Assembly (NCBI GenBank): GCA_037892935.1
Contig: JAYXKI010000018.1
Location: 1-64,000, forward strand
Reading direction: 5' to 3'
DNA from: Phlebopus portentosus
Taxonomy: Eukaryota; Basidiomycota; Agaricomycetes; Boletales; Boletinellaceae
DNA: 64,000 nucleotides
Within the stretch, counting starts at the first letter, position 1. Every line of letters begins with the position of its first letter. Shown piece after piece: positions 9,901 to 19,700 of this stretch. The notes beneath the pieces are model-generated. The model was not told where the DNA came from and made no database searches. It saw only the letters and a list, made by a program, of their open reading frames with translations. The translations under genes were made by a program, and so were the position numbers.

Positions 9901-10402
9901 TTTTCTCGCGAATCAGGTTGATGGTACGCTCGAGAATACCCGGAGGAATAGGTATGTTCTTGTGTACCCACGGTACATGCGGTACCGTCGGGATGCGAAT
10001 CGGATCGAAGTATTGCGCATCGAAACTACCCCGTTCCGCTTCCGTCCACGCTAGTGCTCCTTCCTGCAGCATAAGTAGGTTAGCCACTAGCAGCCTTTCT
10101 TCGGGCCATAAGAACTGATTCTCGTCAATCCTGAGGGCTTCAAACCGCTCCTTCGTAAGTCTGCCTATGGGCGTAAACGGTTTCGGTTTCTTTGGTATTT
10201 CGGACAGTCCTTCGAGCGGGTTCGGATGCCTCCTTCGAACGATCCGAAATTCTTCTGGTAGTACCCCGGGGACGGGCCGTACTTTCTGAGCGACGCGTTT
10301 GTACATGAGTACCGCCGGGTCGTCGTCGTCCGGGGTCTCTAGAATACATGATCTATAAGGTCGATTTGAATAGTCAGTAGCGAAACGCATTGGGTCTTTC
10401 AT
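6962..10402 (-). CDS. pol: Element C pol: reverse transcriptase, RNase H, integrase (1146 aa)
   Basis: An uninterrupted frame from ATG at 10402. RT: first catalytic Asp in the YSSLDFYVAFDQ motif (about residue 235) and the YADD box (297-300). RNase H: LAVDSS (about 470), an ELYGL glutamate and a MDAAYIKG aspartate. Integrase: an HHCC zinc site (DDLGHKG...CHEC), then a D,D,E triad in HIDTK, VTDNG and GIVERRH. There is no chromodomain; the tail is acidic. The frame is -1 relative to gag, with a 125-bp gap between the gag stop and this ATG, so re-initiation or another bypass is needed. The protein would copy the RNA in particles and insert the DNA. All catalytic residues are present, so C may be autonomous. 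Confidence 0.93.
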   Translation of the reverse strand: MKDPMRFATDYSNRPYRSCILETPDDDDPAVLMYKRVAQKVRPVPGVLPEEFRIVRRRHPNPLEGLSEIPKKPKPFTPIGRLTKERFEALRIDENQFLWPEERLLVANLLMLQEGALAWTEAERGSFDAQYFDPIRIPTVPHVPWVHKNIPIPPGILERTINLIREKIKNGAIEPSNSSYRSRWFCLVKKDGVSLRFILDLQDMNGVSVRDSAVPPNIETIAERCGGRSCYSSLDFYVAFDQRVLDERSRDLTTFQTPLGTFRMTVLPMGYTNSLQIMHNDVAFILQDEIPHCTDPYADDSPGLGPKTRYELPDGSYETLPENPGIRRFIYEHICDVNRILQRVKAVGGTYSGKKMEIGVESIVFLGHKLTYYGREPDESKVQKVSDWPPCRSVTEVKGFLGTVGVLRIFIKDFAKIARPLNRLTRKNNIFDWTDEEQESMNELKEAVIRCPALCAIDYQSELEVVLAVDSSIIGVGWYLGQEHVDGRRRINRFGSINWNATQATYSQPKIELYGLFRTLHAMRLYLIGVRKLVVEMDAAYIKGMINNPDLQPNATINRWIAGILLFDFEIRHIPAANFKCTDGLSRRPPAPEDPPPDKGYEEWIDDTYGFYIENPVTTYCADLRARNQAKRLPSGPGNAQATLGSVGYLEGSNSKRRKGNGSSDFPKMTDIALTLFPSSERANPKDARLDHVKSFLIGQKRPDQLDDRGYAALIRYAANFFARDGRLWKKVRNGRHQVVIEPERRWNLVKQAHDDLGHKGVYSVRIRLLERFWWPTLGPDVKYYVRTCHECQVRQTKNILIPPVVPTIPSIFQCIHIDTKVMPKSGGYWYIVQARCALSGYPEFRLLREETGKAIAQFIFQDLLCRYGACPELVTDNGKPFIAALDYLKNRYHINHIRISAYNSRANGIVERRHYDVQEALIKAVDGNDKRWSDQAYSVFWAERITIQKATGMSPYYMVHGVEPILPFDLAEATYLAPPVDTPVPTAELIATRAKQLQKRPEELDQIARLVSDARHAYARQFEEINKAKIKDYDFQPGRLVLLRNTRIKMELNRKTKPRYLGPYVVVRKTKAGSYVIAELDGSVSKIRVAAFRLIPYFPRSNLSVPVTKLVNAADDELEDDANPPIEPEEDDVSDAQSESQNLNL

Positions 10403-10527
10403 CAGCTTCCGAAGCTGGTTACTAAATAGAGAGGTGAAAGCGTCGGAAACATCAATAGAATAGATAGAAAACGTATTGTTGAGGCTTGAACATGAATAAT
10501 CGCCTACGTCTCGCTGACGTCTTAGTA
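10403..10527 (-). other. Gag-pol spacer of element C
   Basis: Short stretch between the gag stop and the pol ATG. No clear intron or slippery heptamer is recognised. The pol frame is open for at least nine codons upstream of its ATG. Confidence 0.4.
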
Positions 10528-13131
10528 TCAGTTCCTCGACGTCTGCTGAAAACCCTGTTGCGCAACGTTGCGCAACACGTTCCGAATTCCAGTCGCGACC
10601 TTGCTATGTCGATTCCTGTCGTTGGGGTCTGATAGCGTTATATGCTGGTCTCCCGAGGTATAATCCTTGGTTTCGCATTCGGTTACTGCGAAGAAGGGTC
10701 GTCCGAGTAGCGCCTGAAACGGCGCCTGACGAACGACATGCACTTGCAGGGAAAGATCGATCCCGGCTATCGTAAACTTGGCGTTCGGGATTAGTCCTAC
10801 GGTGGCCGACTTCGCTGTGTCCGCCATCTCGATGGTCGTGCTCTGGTCCGGTGATAGGGGCACTTGAAGTTTTTCCCAAACGTCTTCCCTAATCAGACAC
10901 ACTGCTGCGCCTTGATCGAGTACGCACTCCACTTCCATCGCGTCCTCCACTACGGCTGTAATCGTACGAAGGGGGAGAGTTGCTTCCGCGGTCACTCCCG
11001 ACGTTCCGATGGACAGAATCGAGTCCTCAGGTTGTTGCGATGCGGTTCCGCACAGTTGCATGGCGTAACTCGGCGATTCGACGAGATTCACATCGGCAGC
11101 GTTATATCTCTTTGCGGTAGTGAGTTCCTTTAGTTGCTTTCGTAGTTCGGGGGCGATCGATAACAGTTCCCTTTGGCTAAGCGTAATGCTCGTGTCGAGC
11201 GTCCGAGTGAGCACGTTAGAGACAGCGTTAGAATCTTCAACGGGGACTACGTAGCGGTATTGGGGTTGGGGGTTCGAGGGTTTTCTAATATCATCCCGCT
11301 GCGGTGACAAACGTGAAACCGCCGGGGACTTAGGAATAGGGGGTGGCGACTGCTGCGCCTTCGAAGCCCCTCTTCCCGGCGGTCCCACTTTTGTCGGAAT
11401 GACTACTCCGTCGAACTTCTGCCTTTTACCAGTCGCCGCTTTCTTCTTTGCCTCGTTGAGCAAGATTTCTAAACGTTCTACTTCGTAATCGGTCTCTTCT
11501 GTCTGATCCTCGCCGATTTCCTGGAGCATAGCTGATGCTATCGGCTCGGCCGGGGTTTCCGGGTGCTCGGCGACTTCGATGATGTTGACTGGATGTGACG
11601 GGTTCGGCTTTAGCAAGTTGTCAATTCGCTCCATCAGGTTCCGGCCCGAAACCCTACTTGATACGAAGGCTCCGTTTGGCATGACTACTCGTCCGTTCGA
11701 GTCACGTAGACACTTTCCGGCCTGGATATACTCGAGTACCTTCGGGCACGACCTTATAAAGTGGCCGGGATCGCTGCAGAACGCACATCCGGGCGTGCGA
11801 GCCAATGGGGCCGGTTGCGGACCTGTTGCGATTCGAGGGCCCTGGCCTCTAGTGAGCGATTCCAGTGTTACCTGAAAACCCTTCAGCGTTTCCCAAACTT
11901 TACTCAAGTCCGTTTCTTCCTTCTTGACGGTCATTCCATGTCCTCCCGACGACGCGCTCATCGTTGCGCTCGTTCCGCCGCTCATCGGGTCGGATCCGAT
12001 CTGATCGACTGCGGATCCCGAAAGAATGTACATAGCTGCGTTTGCTACTTTCTCGATGTCGTAGGGGTCGCCCCTCTCGTGGTCCGGGTCCTTGATTTCG
12101 AGCCTTTGCAGGATATCCTTCCTAGTCTGGCCCGAAATGCCTCGAAGAAACGCGAATTTCGAGTCGTTCTCGGTAAGTTTGTTGCTGGTAACTAGATACC
12201 TGGCTCTGCGTAGGAACTCGCGATGATAAGTGCCGAATTCATCCCTGGTGTGAATACCTTTTTCGGCCCATTCGGCGATGAACTGCTCCAATTCGCCCCT
12301 AGAGTATCTCTTGCCGTCTGCCAAACTTGGATAAAGCTTCTTGACGGCCGTTTTGAAATCTCCGACGCTCGCAGGGGCGGCAGAAACTTCGGGGAGGGTC
12401 TCCCATACTTCTGCAACGTCAGTCTTCGCATAGTACAGGTACCCACGTCTGATGGTAGTCGACGCATCCCAGTTGGAATCTATTGCGATCGCATCCACGT
12501 CGTCGAAGAAGCGGAACAGTTCCTTCGGATCGGAACCGTCGAATACTGGTGCTCTCTTGTCACCTCGAAGAGGTGGTCTAACTGCAGCCATCTGGTTCGA
12601 TATTCGCTGCAACTGCTGATAATTGGTCTGAAGTTGGTTAAGGATCTGCAGGTTACTTCCCAGTCCTTGGAGGTGGTGAGCGAGAGTTAATCCGCTTGGT
12701 TGCGACTGTTGCGCAAGCGGATCGACTTGGATCGCTTGATTGGAGGTTTGAGGCTGTCTGAGCCTAGCGGGGTCTGGGTAATCGAGTCGAACAGTGATAT
12801 CCTCAGGCGACGAGGATTCTTGCTCGGAGAATTCGGTAGGTAGATCGGTTTCTTGGAAACTAAAAGGAGACGATTCGGCCGACGGCTCGAACGATGGTAG
12901 GGTACTGGACTCGGTCAGAGGTGAAGGTTGAATTACTGAAGCACTTAGCGACGATGCTGTGGTGCTTCTAGCGCTTGCCCTCTGCCTAGGTGTCCGAGGT
13001 GTGACTTGGGGTAAGGCTTGGTGAACTACGGGGATACGGGCTGATTGGCTTCGGGTAGTCCGAGTACTACCTGGAGTTTGGTTACTCGTTTTGGACGAAC
13101 AGTGAATTTCCCCCCTCGCCGGGGGCTCCAC
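10528..13131 (-). CDS. gag: Element C gag-protease (up to 867 aa)
   Basis: The frame is open from inside the primer-binding site (GTG at 13131) and even from within the LTR, but the first ATG is at 12591 (residue 181 of the longest frame). The N-terminal 180 residues are Ser/Pro/Gln-rich. The capsid-like core starts at RGDKRAPVFDGSD, a motif shared with D and E. A zinc knuckle C-X2-C-X4-H-X4-C lies at 449-462. The C-terminal part is a retropepsin-like domain with DQG at about 739-741, where DSG or DTG is usual, and a LLGRPFF motif near 807. So the protease is fused to gag, not to pol, as also in D and E. The real start is uncertain. Confidence 0.88.
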   Translation of the reverse strand: MEPPARGEIHCSSKTSNQTPGSTRTTRSQSARIPVVHQALPQVTPRTPRQRASARSTTASSLSASVIQPSPLTESSTLPSFEPSAESSPFSFQETDLPTEFSEQESSSPEDITVRLDYPDPARLRQPQTSNQAIQVDPLAQQSQPSGLTLAHHLQGLGSNLQILNQLQTNYQQLQRISNQMAAVRPPLRGDKRAPVFDGSDPKELFRFFDDVDAIAIDSNWDASTTIRRGYLYYAKTDVAEVWETLPEVSAAPASVGDFKTAVKKLYPSLADGKRYSRGELEQFIAEWAEKGIHTRDEFGTYHREFLRRARYLVTSNKLTENDSKFAFLRGISGQTRKDILQRLEIKDPDHERGDPYDIEKVANAAMYILSGSAVDQIGSDPMSGGTSATMSASSGGHGMTVKKEETDLSKVWETLKGFQVTLESLTRGQGPRIATGPQPAPLARTPGCAFCSDPGHFIRSCPKVLEYIQAGKCLRDSNGRVVMPNGAFVSSRVSGRNLMERIDNLLKPNPSHPVNIIEVAEHPETPAEPIASAMLQEIGEDQTEETDYEVERLEILLNEAKKKAATGKRQKFDGVVIPTKVGPPGRGASKAQQSPPPIPKSPAVSRLSPQRDDIRKPSNPQPQYRYVVPVEDSNAVSNVLTRTLDTSITLSQRELLSIAPELRKQLKELTTAKRYNAADVNLVESPSYAMQLCGTASQQPEDSILSIGTSGVTAEATLPLRTITAVVEDAMEVECVLDQGAAVCLIREDVWEKLQVPLSPDQSTTIEMADTAKSATVGLIPNAKFTIAGIDLSLQVHVVRQAPFQALLGRPFFAVTECETKDYTSGDQHITLSDPNDRNRHSKVATGIRNVLRNVAQQGFQQTSRN
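13113..13130 (-). promoter_or_regulatory. Primer-binding site of element C
   Basis: On the minus strand TGGAGCCCCCGGCGAGGG starts two bases after the LTR end. Elements E (TGGAGCCCACCAGCGAGGG) and D (TAGAGCCCACAGCGAGGG) have nearly the same sequence at the same place. The TGG start fits tRNA CCA pairing; the tRNA is not identified. Confidence 0.65.
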
Positions 13132-13132
13132 T

Positions 13133-14472
13133 TGAAACTCCTGTGCACTGTCTGATAGCTGAGGAGTGTCACAGTTCTTGGGGGCTGTTCGGTAAGATTA
13201 AAACGAGTGGGAAAGAGAAGGGTGATCTTTGGGGGAAAACTAGAGAAGGGCTGATGCGTCGATCTGGGTTCCGGAGCAGTTCCGGAAGGGATGGAGGAGA
13301 AATGGGATTGAAGGCTGCTGGATGTATGCGAGGGGGGGGATTGGATTAAGGGAGATAGGCGAAGAAGCAAGGCGGGAGAAGTCGAAGCAAGGGGGGATCG
13401 GCGGTGGCGGTGCGAAGGTAATCGATGTCCTCACAGGTAATCCCTCGATGGATTCGAACCCTGAAGGCGGAAGACGATGAGACGAAGCTTAGAGAAGGAC
13501 TTCCCTGAGCGCTGACGATTCGAAGGTGATCCTTTCGAGGATCCGACACGATATAACGGGTTACGACGAGTTACGACGGGTTTCGGTGGGTTACGAAGCG
13601 AAACGGAGCGATACGACGCGGAACGAAGCGATACGCAAGGGACTCAAGTGAGACCTCGCGTAGAGGCGTAGGGAGGAGAGATGAGGGTCTCCGACTTCAA
13701 CACGGGTTGAACTGATCACACTGGGCTCGTGTACGACTGCAGAGCAGGAGACTCGAGGCGTATGAGACAGAACTATCGTGTATTTGTGGGAGATAGAGTC
13801 GAGGAGAGTACAGGAAGAGTCGAATTGGTCTCGACTGTAGCTAAAGTGGGTTCAAGCCCGAGCTAAACTGTTTCCTGCTAAAACTCTCGGGCTAAAACTG
13901 GGCTCCTACTACAAGTTGCTCGCCTATTTATAACTTTGTCCGAACCTGAGCCATCGGAGCGTCAGGGAGCATAACGAAAGGAAATCGGAAGTGAAAATCA
14001 TAAGGGAACACACGGGAACAAAGTACGAGGCGAGCATATCTGGAAGGTGGCGAGATAATGACCATAGAGCATAATACGAAATGTGAGCGCACACGGAATA
14101 ATGAGCATAAGAATCATAAGGAACAAAACAAAATATGAACGCATATGGGACTCAAAAGGGGAAAAGCCGGAGTGCGTCGCGTCGGGTCGAAACTTGGGAG
14201 GTGTCGGGGGCCGATTGCGGATCCTTCAATTTACCTCTCGTGCCTGGGTTTAGTAAGACGAGCTAGCTAAGTCAGCCTTTGTAAGTTTTCGACTGGGTGG
14301 CTCGAGCGTCCGAAGGTTCTTCCTACGCAGCGGTCGAGTGCGAGAGGCTACAGTAGTCCGTTCTACTTCGAATCGAATCGATCCGCACCGAGTTCCGCTG
14401 TTACGATGCGGATCACCGCGGAACACGTGTCACGTGCGCGATCTCGGACCTAGCGTGTCGATGCTTCTTACA
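13133..14472 (-). repeat. Element C LTR, right copy (5' LTR of C)
   Basis: Near-identical to 2990-4332, with one C/T difference (near 4223/14364) and three homopolymer-length differences. The minus-strand TATA box is at about 13925-13932, with the 10-bp repeat array at 13561-13640 and the paired CACGTG at 14424-14436. Confidence 0.95.
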
Positions 14473-14476
14473 CCGG
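14473..14476 (+). repeat. Target-site duplication of element C, right copy (CCGG)
   Basis: CCGG matches 2986-2989. Removing C and one copy gives the leader sequence found intact in A. Confidence 0.9.
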
Positions 14477-14997
14477 ATTTATCCGAGCAACCCCTATCTT
14501 GCCCGTCAAGGTCCGACCGACTTTGACGTGTCCTGATACTTTCCGAAACAATTATATCACCGTGGCTCCAATTCGCTACCAGACTCGTTATCAACCCCGC
14601 CGACGACCTTACATAAAGCCAAAGAGGTTTGTCGTACCTTGGACAGACGTTCAAGACCAGATCAGCCTAGGTAACATCGATCCGAACGACATAGTCTTTG
14701 GTCGAAACAAGGAAGGCTGTCTAGTCCCTGTTCGTATCGACGGTCCAGTCCCAGACCCCTACCCGCACTATCGTCAACGTGGTGCTCAGAATCACCCTCC
14801 TTTGGAACCAACATCAGACGTTCTCGTGGGTGACGCATAGAGTCCAATCCTCATCAAGTATTTCATTTATCATCTACCTCGGTGCCTTTCGACTAGTCGT
14901 CAATTTCAAAGACGAGCCGATCATCCGAAATTGGTCCCGTTCGAACACCATCCCGATCCCCGTTCCACCCCCAGCCTATCAAAGTGGAGCTAACTGA
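14477..14997 (+). other. Element B leader and 5' gag region with overlapping open frames
   Basis: Two overlapping frames are open here: one ending at 14840 (motif RYQTRYQPRRRPYIKPKRF, also in J) and one at 14779-14997 (72 codons, with the same ends in A and J). Main gag coding starts near 14987 (VELTDEQ). Neither upstream frame has an ATG start. They could be a 5' exon of gag followed by an intron, or reading-frame changes; the sequence alone does not decide. Confidence 0.5.
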
Positions 14998-16377
14998 CGA
15001 GCAACAAGCAGCACTTCCGACAAACTCTAGGTGGAGCGCGTCAAAGAAGCAGTACATCGTCAGGTTGGGGGTCAAAACTTCACTGCTTGGTGGGACAAAA
15101 CTGCGAAGAAGTGGTATTCTACCAGAGGGGACAAATCCCAATATTGGAGAGTGAAAGAAGAAGGTGATGAAGACGATCCCGCGCCCCCTACCCCTACACG
15201 ATCAACAGCTCCACTACCAGAGCCATCAACATCAAAGACAACAACATCAGCCCCTCCAACAGCACCCCCTCTATCGTTCACCGAACCACGCGAACCAGCT
15301 CCGCTCATACCAAGCGAAGAAGAAGAAGAAGAAGAAGAGGAAGAACACGAGATGTCATTGTCAAAGGAAACAATGACTGATCTCGCGATGGCGGTCGCAC
15401 TAGCGCTCCAAGCTGCAGGCGAAGGCGCGAACCAAGGCTCAAAGACATCGAAAAAGGTCCACGTCGCCAAACCCAGAGATTTCGATGGCGAACATGATTA
15501 CATAGACTTCAAACGAGAACTACGTCTGTACATCTATGCATCTGAACATGAATTCAGGACGAACAAGAGCAAAATTATGTTCGCCCTGTCGTACATGAAG
15601 AGTGGTGCAGCAGCTTGCTGGGCGGAAAGCTATACCAGCAGCGCAATCGATGCAGATGGCGACTTGAAGTTTACGGACAGCTGGGAAGCCTTCTTAAAGA
15701 AGCTGGACACGTTGTTCGATGACCCCGCCAGGTCTCAAAAGGCTTTCGAACGACTTGATGCGATGTACCAAGGAGACCTGAACGCTAATGAATTCTTCAA
15801 TAAATTCGACATCTGTCGAGTGGATGCTGGTCTAGCGACGGAAGCACATGACGAATGGTTGATGAGCCGCCTGAAGAGGGCTCTAAACCCCAAAGTTGTC
15901 GAAGGCGTCATGAGATTGCCTCAGGAACCGACGTCGTATGAAGAGTTCAAGAGGGCTGCCGTCAAAGTCGACAGGGTCGAGCGTCAAATCAGGGACCTGA
16001 TGGCCAAACGTCGACGAAAGACAATAAGCTCGACGGAAACAAGGCCAGCTCCTCCGCCACCACCGAGACGGCCGGTACCAATCCAACAAGCGGCTCGTCC
16101 CTACGTGCCTCCCCCCCAAGATCGTCGTGACGTGACAGGGATAACGTATGGAGGCCTAGGTCAGCCGATGGACCTAATGATGAACCAGGCACGTCGTACA
16201 CGTGCTTGTTACAAGTGTGGCCAGGTAGGCCACTACATCAGGGAATGCCCACAAGGCCGTGAAGCAATACGCGCCATCATTGCGGCTTTTGTTCCAGCAG
16301 ACAGGAAGGTGCTCTTCGAAGAGCTCGGCCAAGCGAAGGAATCCTCCTTCGAAGAGGATGATGAGGTCGACGTGTGA
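14987..16377 (+). pseudogene. gag: Element B gag (CCHC), frameshifted near its start
   Basis: Long frame 15031-16377 (448 codons). The conserved segment WW(D)...KKWYSTRGDKSQYWR is followed by a Pro/Thr-rich and acidic stretch, then MSLSKE (ATG at 15351), a capsid-like region and the zinc knuckle CYKCGQVGHYIREC (about 16210-16250). Compared with J, one base is missing near 15067, so the upstream VELTDEQ part is out of frame. A TGA at 16374 replaces the CGA present in A and removes about 20 C-terminal codons; the normal stop would be at 16440. The protein would form the particle shell. Confidence 0.8.
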
Positions 16378-16481
16378 GCAGTACCCACTGAACTAGAAGA
16401 ACTCGTGGACAGCAAGGGTTTTCCAGAAGACCAGGCGTAGACGTCAGAACGACTGGTCGGTCTCCTAAAGGACTCTTTTCG

Positions 16482-16705
16482 TTGGACTCGTTAAAATATA
16501 ATCGTCCTGTTGTACAATACCAAGATGCGAATATCAGTGACGGTTTCACCCTTCGAAAGATCCTTACCGACGTGCTGCCAGATGAATCTGAAGATGACAA
16601 CGATGACTTCGAGGTCTATGAAGATTTATTTGTCAGAAGAGCAGATACGCAAGCAGGCAAATTAAGAGAGGAAGAGCGGAATCAAACCACTATAAAAAAG
16701 AGGTT
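16482..16705 (+). pseudogene. pol: Element B pol, N-terminal segment before a frameshift
   Basis: This encodes [20 protein letters not shown] and a following acidic spacer. In J the same segment is in frame with the protease. Here a base is missing in the A-run near 16690-16697, so this frame ends at 16778 and the main pol frame takes over. Pol is in the -1 frame relative to gag, as in J. Confidence 0.75.
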
Positions 16706-19700
16706 GTGGCGGAAGCACCTTACCGCGAGAACGTTGTTGCTCAGGCGAACGTTACTGAAGCAGTGTGGGATGTGGTAGGCAGACGCGCGGCTGAGGTATG
16801 GCACGAGGGTATTGTGGACGCGGACCAGTTCGTGCGACGAGCGGGAGGAAAAGAGTTGGACGCCTTAGTTAGCATCGTACACCCAAAGGTAGCAGGAGAT
16901 GACGAAGTAGACTTGTCGAACCCCCTACTCGAAGAGGAAAACTTCATTGATGCTCATGCACTGATCGACTCAGGATGCACGGGCTCATGCATCGACGAAG
17001 ATTTTGTCAAACGATACGGTTTCCCCACCCAAAGGTACATTCGGCCTAGACCAGTCTTCAACGCTGACGGAACAAGCAACGAAGCGGGGTTGATCAAGGA
17101 ATATGTAGTCGTGTGGATGTTCTTCGGGAAACATGAGGAGGAGATTCGACTGGCGGTGACATCCTTGGCATCGAGCAACATCTTCCTCGGACATGACTGG
17201 TTGACGAAGCACAATCCTGAGATCGATTGGAGGTTAGGAACAGTCAAGTTCACACATTGCCCTGACGAATGTGAGTCATTGCTATCGAGCGAGGAGATAG
17301 ACGAGGAGTTTGTGAGGAATGTGCGGATGAAGGAAGCGGCGAAGTGGCCGCCTTACCTGGAGGAATACGCTGACGTCTTTAGTGAGGAATCGTTCGAACG
17401 CTTACCAAACCACCGAACGTGGGACCATGCTATCGACTTGAAGCCAGATTTTAAGCCCAGCAATTGCAAGGTTTATCCATTGTCGCCGAAAGAACAAGAG
17501 GCGATGAAGGAGTTCATCGAAGAGAACCTAGCATCTGGACGCATCCGACAGTCGAAATCCCTGATGGCGTCTCCATTCTTCTTTATCAAGAAGGAAGATG
17601 GGAGCTTACGAGCAATCCAAGACTATCGAAAGCTTAACGAAGGAACGGTTAAGAACAAATACCCGTTGCCATTAATAAATGAGCTCATCGATAAGGTCAA
17701 GGATGCGAAATACATCACGAAGCTCGATGTTCGCTGGGGGTATTACAACATTCGGATTCGCGAAGGCGATGAATGGAAGGCGGCATTTAGGACGAACTTA
17801 GGCTTATTCGAACCCACGGTCATGTTCTTCGGCTTGTGTAATGCGCCAGCGATGTTCCAAGGCTTTATGAACGACATTTTTCGGGAGCTAATTCATGAGG
17901 GTATCGTCATCATTTACCTCGACGACATCCTCATTTTCTCGAATGATTTGGAGGAACATCGCCAATGCACCAAACGAGTCTTTGAGATTCTATGTCAAAA
18001 CGGACTTTTCCTGAAGCCACAGAAATGTGAATTCGAGGTTGATACAGTTAAGTATCTTGGACACATCATCGGTAATGGCGAGGTTCGAATGGACCCAAAA
18101 AAGACAACAGCGGTTCAAGAGTGGCCAATCCCGCGAAACGTTCACGAACTGCAACAATTCCTGGGACTAGGGAATTGGTTGCGACGATTCGTAAAGGACT
18201 ATAGCTCTGTCGTTAAACGACTGACGACACTGACGGGTAAGGTGGAATGGAAGTGGGGCGAGGATGAACAAACGGCGTTCGAGGAGCTGAAGGGTCGGTT
18301 GAGTAGTCCCCCGGTTCTAGCCATCCCGAACAAGGAGGGTCCGTTCCGAGTCGAAGCAGATGCGTCGGACTTTGCATCTGGAGGAGTGCTCCTTCAGAAA
18401 CAAGATGACAAGTGGAAGGTGATAGCCTATCGATCGTCGACTTTCTTGGAGGCCGAACGAAATTACGAGATCTATGACAAAGAGATGCTTGCAATCATTC
18501 AAGCTCTTAAAGAATGGCGACAATACCTCCAAGGAGCCAGGAAACCCTTCGAAGTATGGACCGATCACGCAAACTTAACGTATTTCCGATCGCCTCAAAA
18601 GTTGAATCGTCGACAAGCTCGTTGGCGACTCGATTTAGCTGAATTTGACTTCACGTTAGTACACAAGCCAGGGAAGACGTTGGGCAAGGCTGACATATTG
18701 TCGCGACGGGCGGACTACAACAAGGGCGAACGGGATAATGAGGACGTCACGTTCATCAGAGACGAATGGCTGGTCAGGGGAGCGGTGGAGACATCAAGAG
18801 ACGTGCTGGGTGAAAAGATTCGAAAGGCACAAATGGAGTTGAATGAGGAAGAGAGACCGACGAACTTAGTGTTCGTAGATGGGTTGTGGAAAAAAGAGGT
18901 GATGGTTAAGCTCTCGAGGACGAAGACGAAGAAGTTTCAAAACGTTTTCGTACCGACGAGCGTGAGGGAGGAAGTGATGAGGGAGTGTCACGACTCGACG
19001 TTAGCAGGCCACCCAGGAGCAAACAAGACTGTTGCACTAGCAAGCCAAGGTTTCTGGTGGCCTAATATGTACGTCGATGTCAGGAATTACATGCGAGGAT
19101 GCAATCGTTGTCAGCAGACAAAGGCCCTCAGAACAACAAGGGCAAAGGTTTTGCACCCTAACGAGGTGCCGGAGGTGCCATGGCAAGTTGTCACGGTCGA
19201 CCTGATCGGAGAGTTGCCGGAGTCAAATGGATTTAATGCGATTTGTATGGTAGTCGACCGCTTCAGCAAACAAATCTATGCGATACCAACGACGACGAAA
19301 TTGATGGCAGAAGGGATGGCCAGGATTTATAGGGACCATGTCTTCCGATTGCACGGCTTACCTCGAAAGATCATCCACGACCGAGGGGTACAGTTTGATG
19401 CGAAGATGATGAGGGAGTTGTACAAACTCCTTCATATTGAAGGTAATCCGTCAACGGCATATCACCCTCAAACAGATAGACAGACGGAACGAGTTAATCA
19501 AGAACTCGAACAGTACCTTCGACTATACGTCAATCCTCAGCAGTCGGACTGGGCGGACTGGTTAGCTCTTGCAGAGTTTGCGCACAACAATCGCGAACAT
19601 TCAGCGACCAAACTATCACCCTTCTTCGTCAACACGGGACAACACCCTTCAGGCTTTACGGACGTTGAAATGACTTCGTCCAATCTATCAGCAGAAGAGT

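Larger units (their letters stand above)
2990..14472 (-). mobile_element. Element C: young, complete Ty3/gypsy element with an antisense Zn2Cys6 gene
   Basis: Long LTRs (2990-4332, 1343 bp; 13133-14472, 1340 bp) are flanked by CCGG at 2986-2989 and 14473-14476. The LTRs differ by one substitution and three homopolymer-length changes that I can see, so this is a very recent arrival. Transcription runs right to left: 5' LTR, primer-binding site at 13113-13130, gag (13131-10528), pol (10402-6962), then a spliced gene on the opposite strand (4467-6387), then the 3' LTR. Gag and pol have no internal stops. C sits in the leader of B, and excision restores the leader found in A. Confidence 0.95.
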
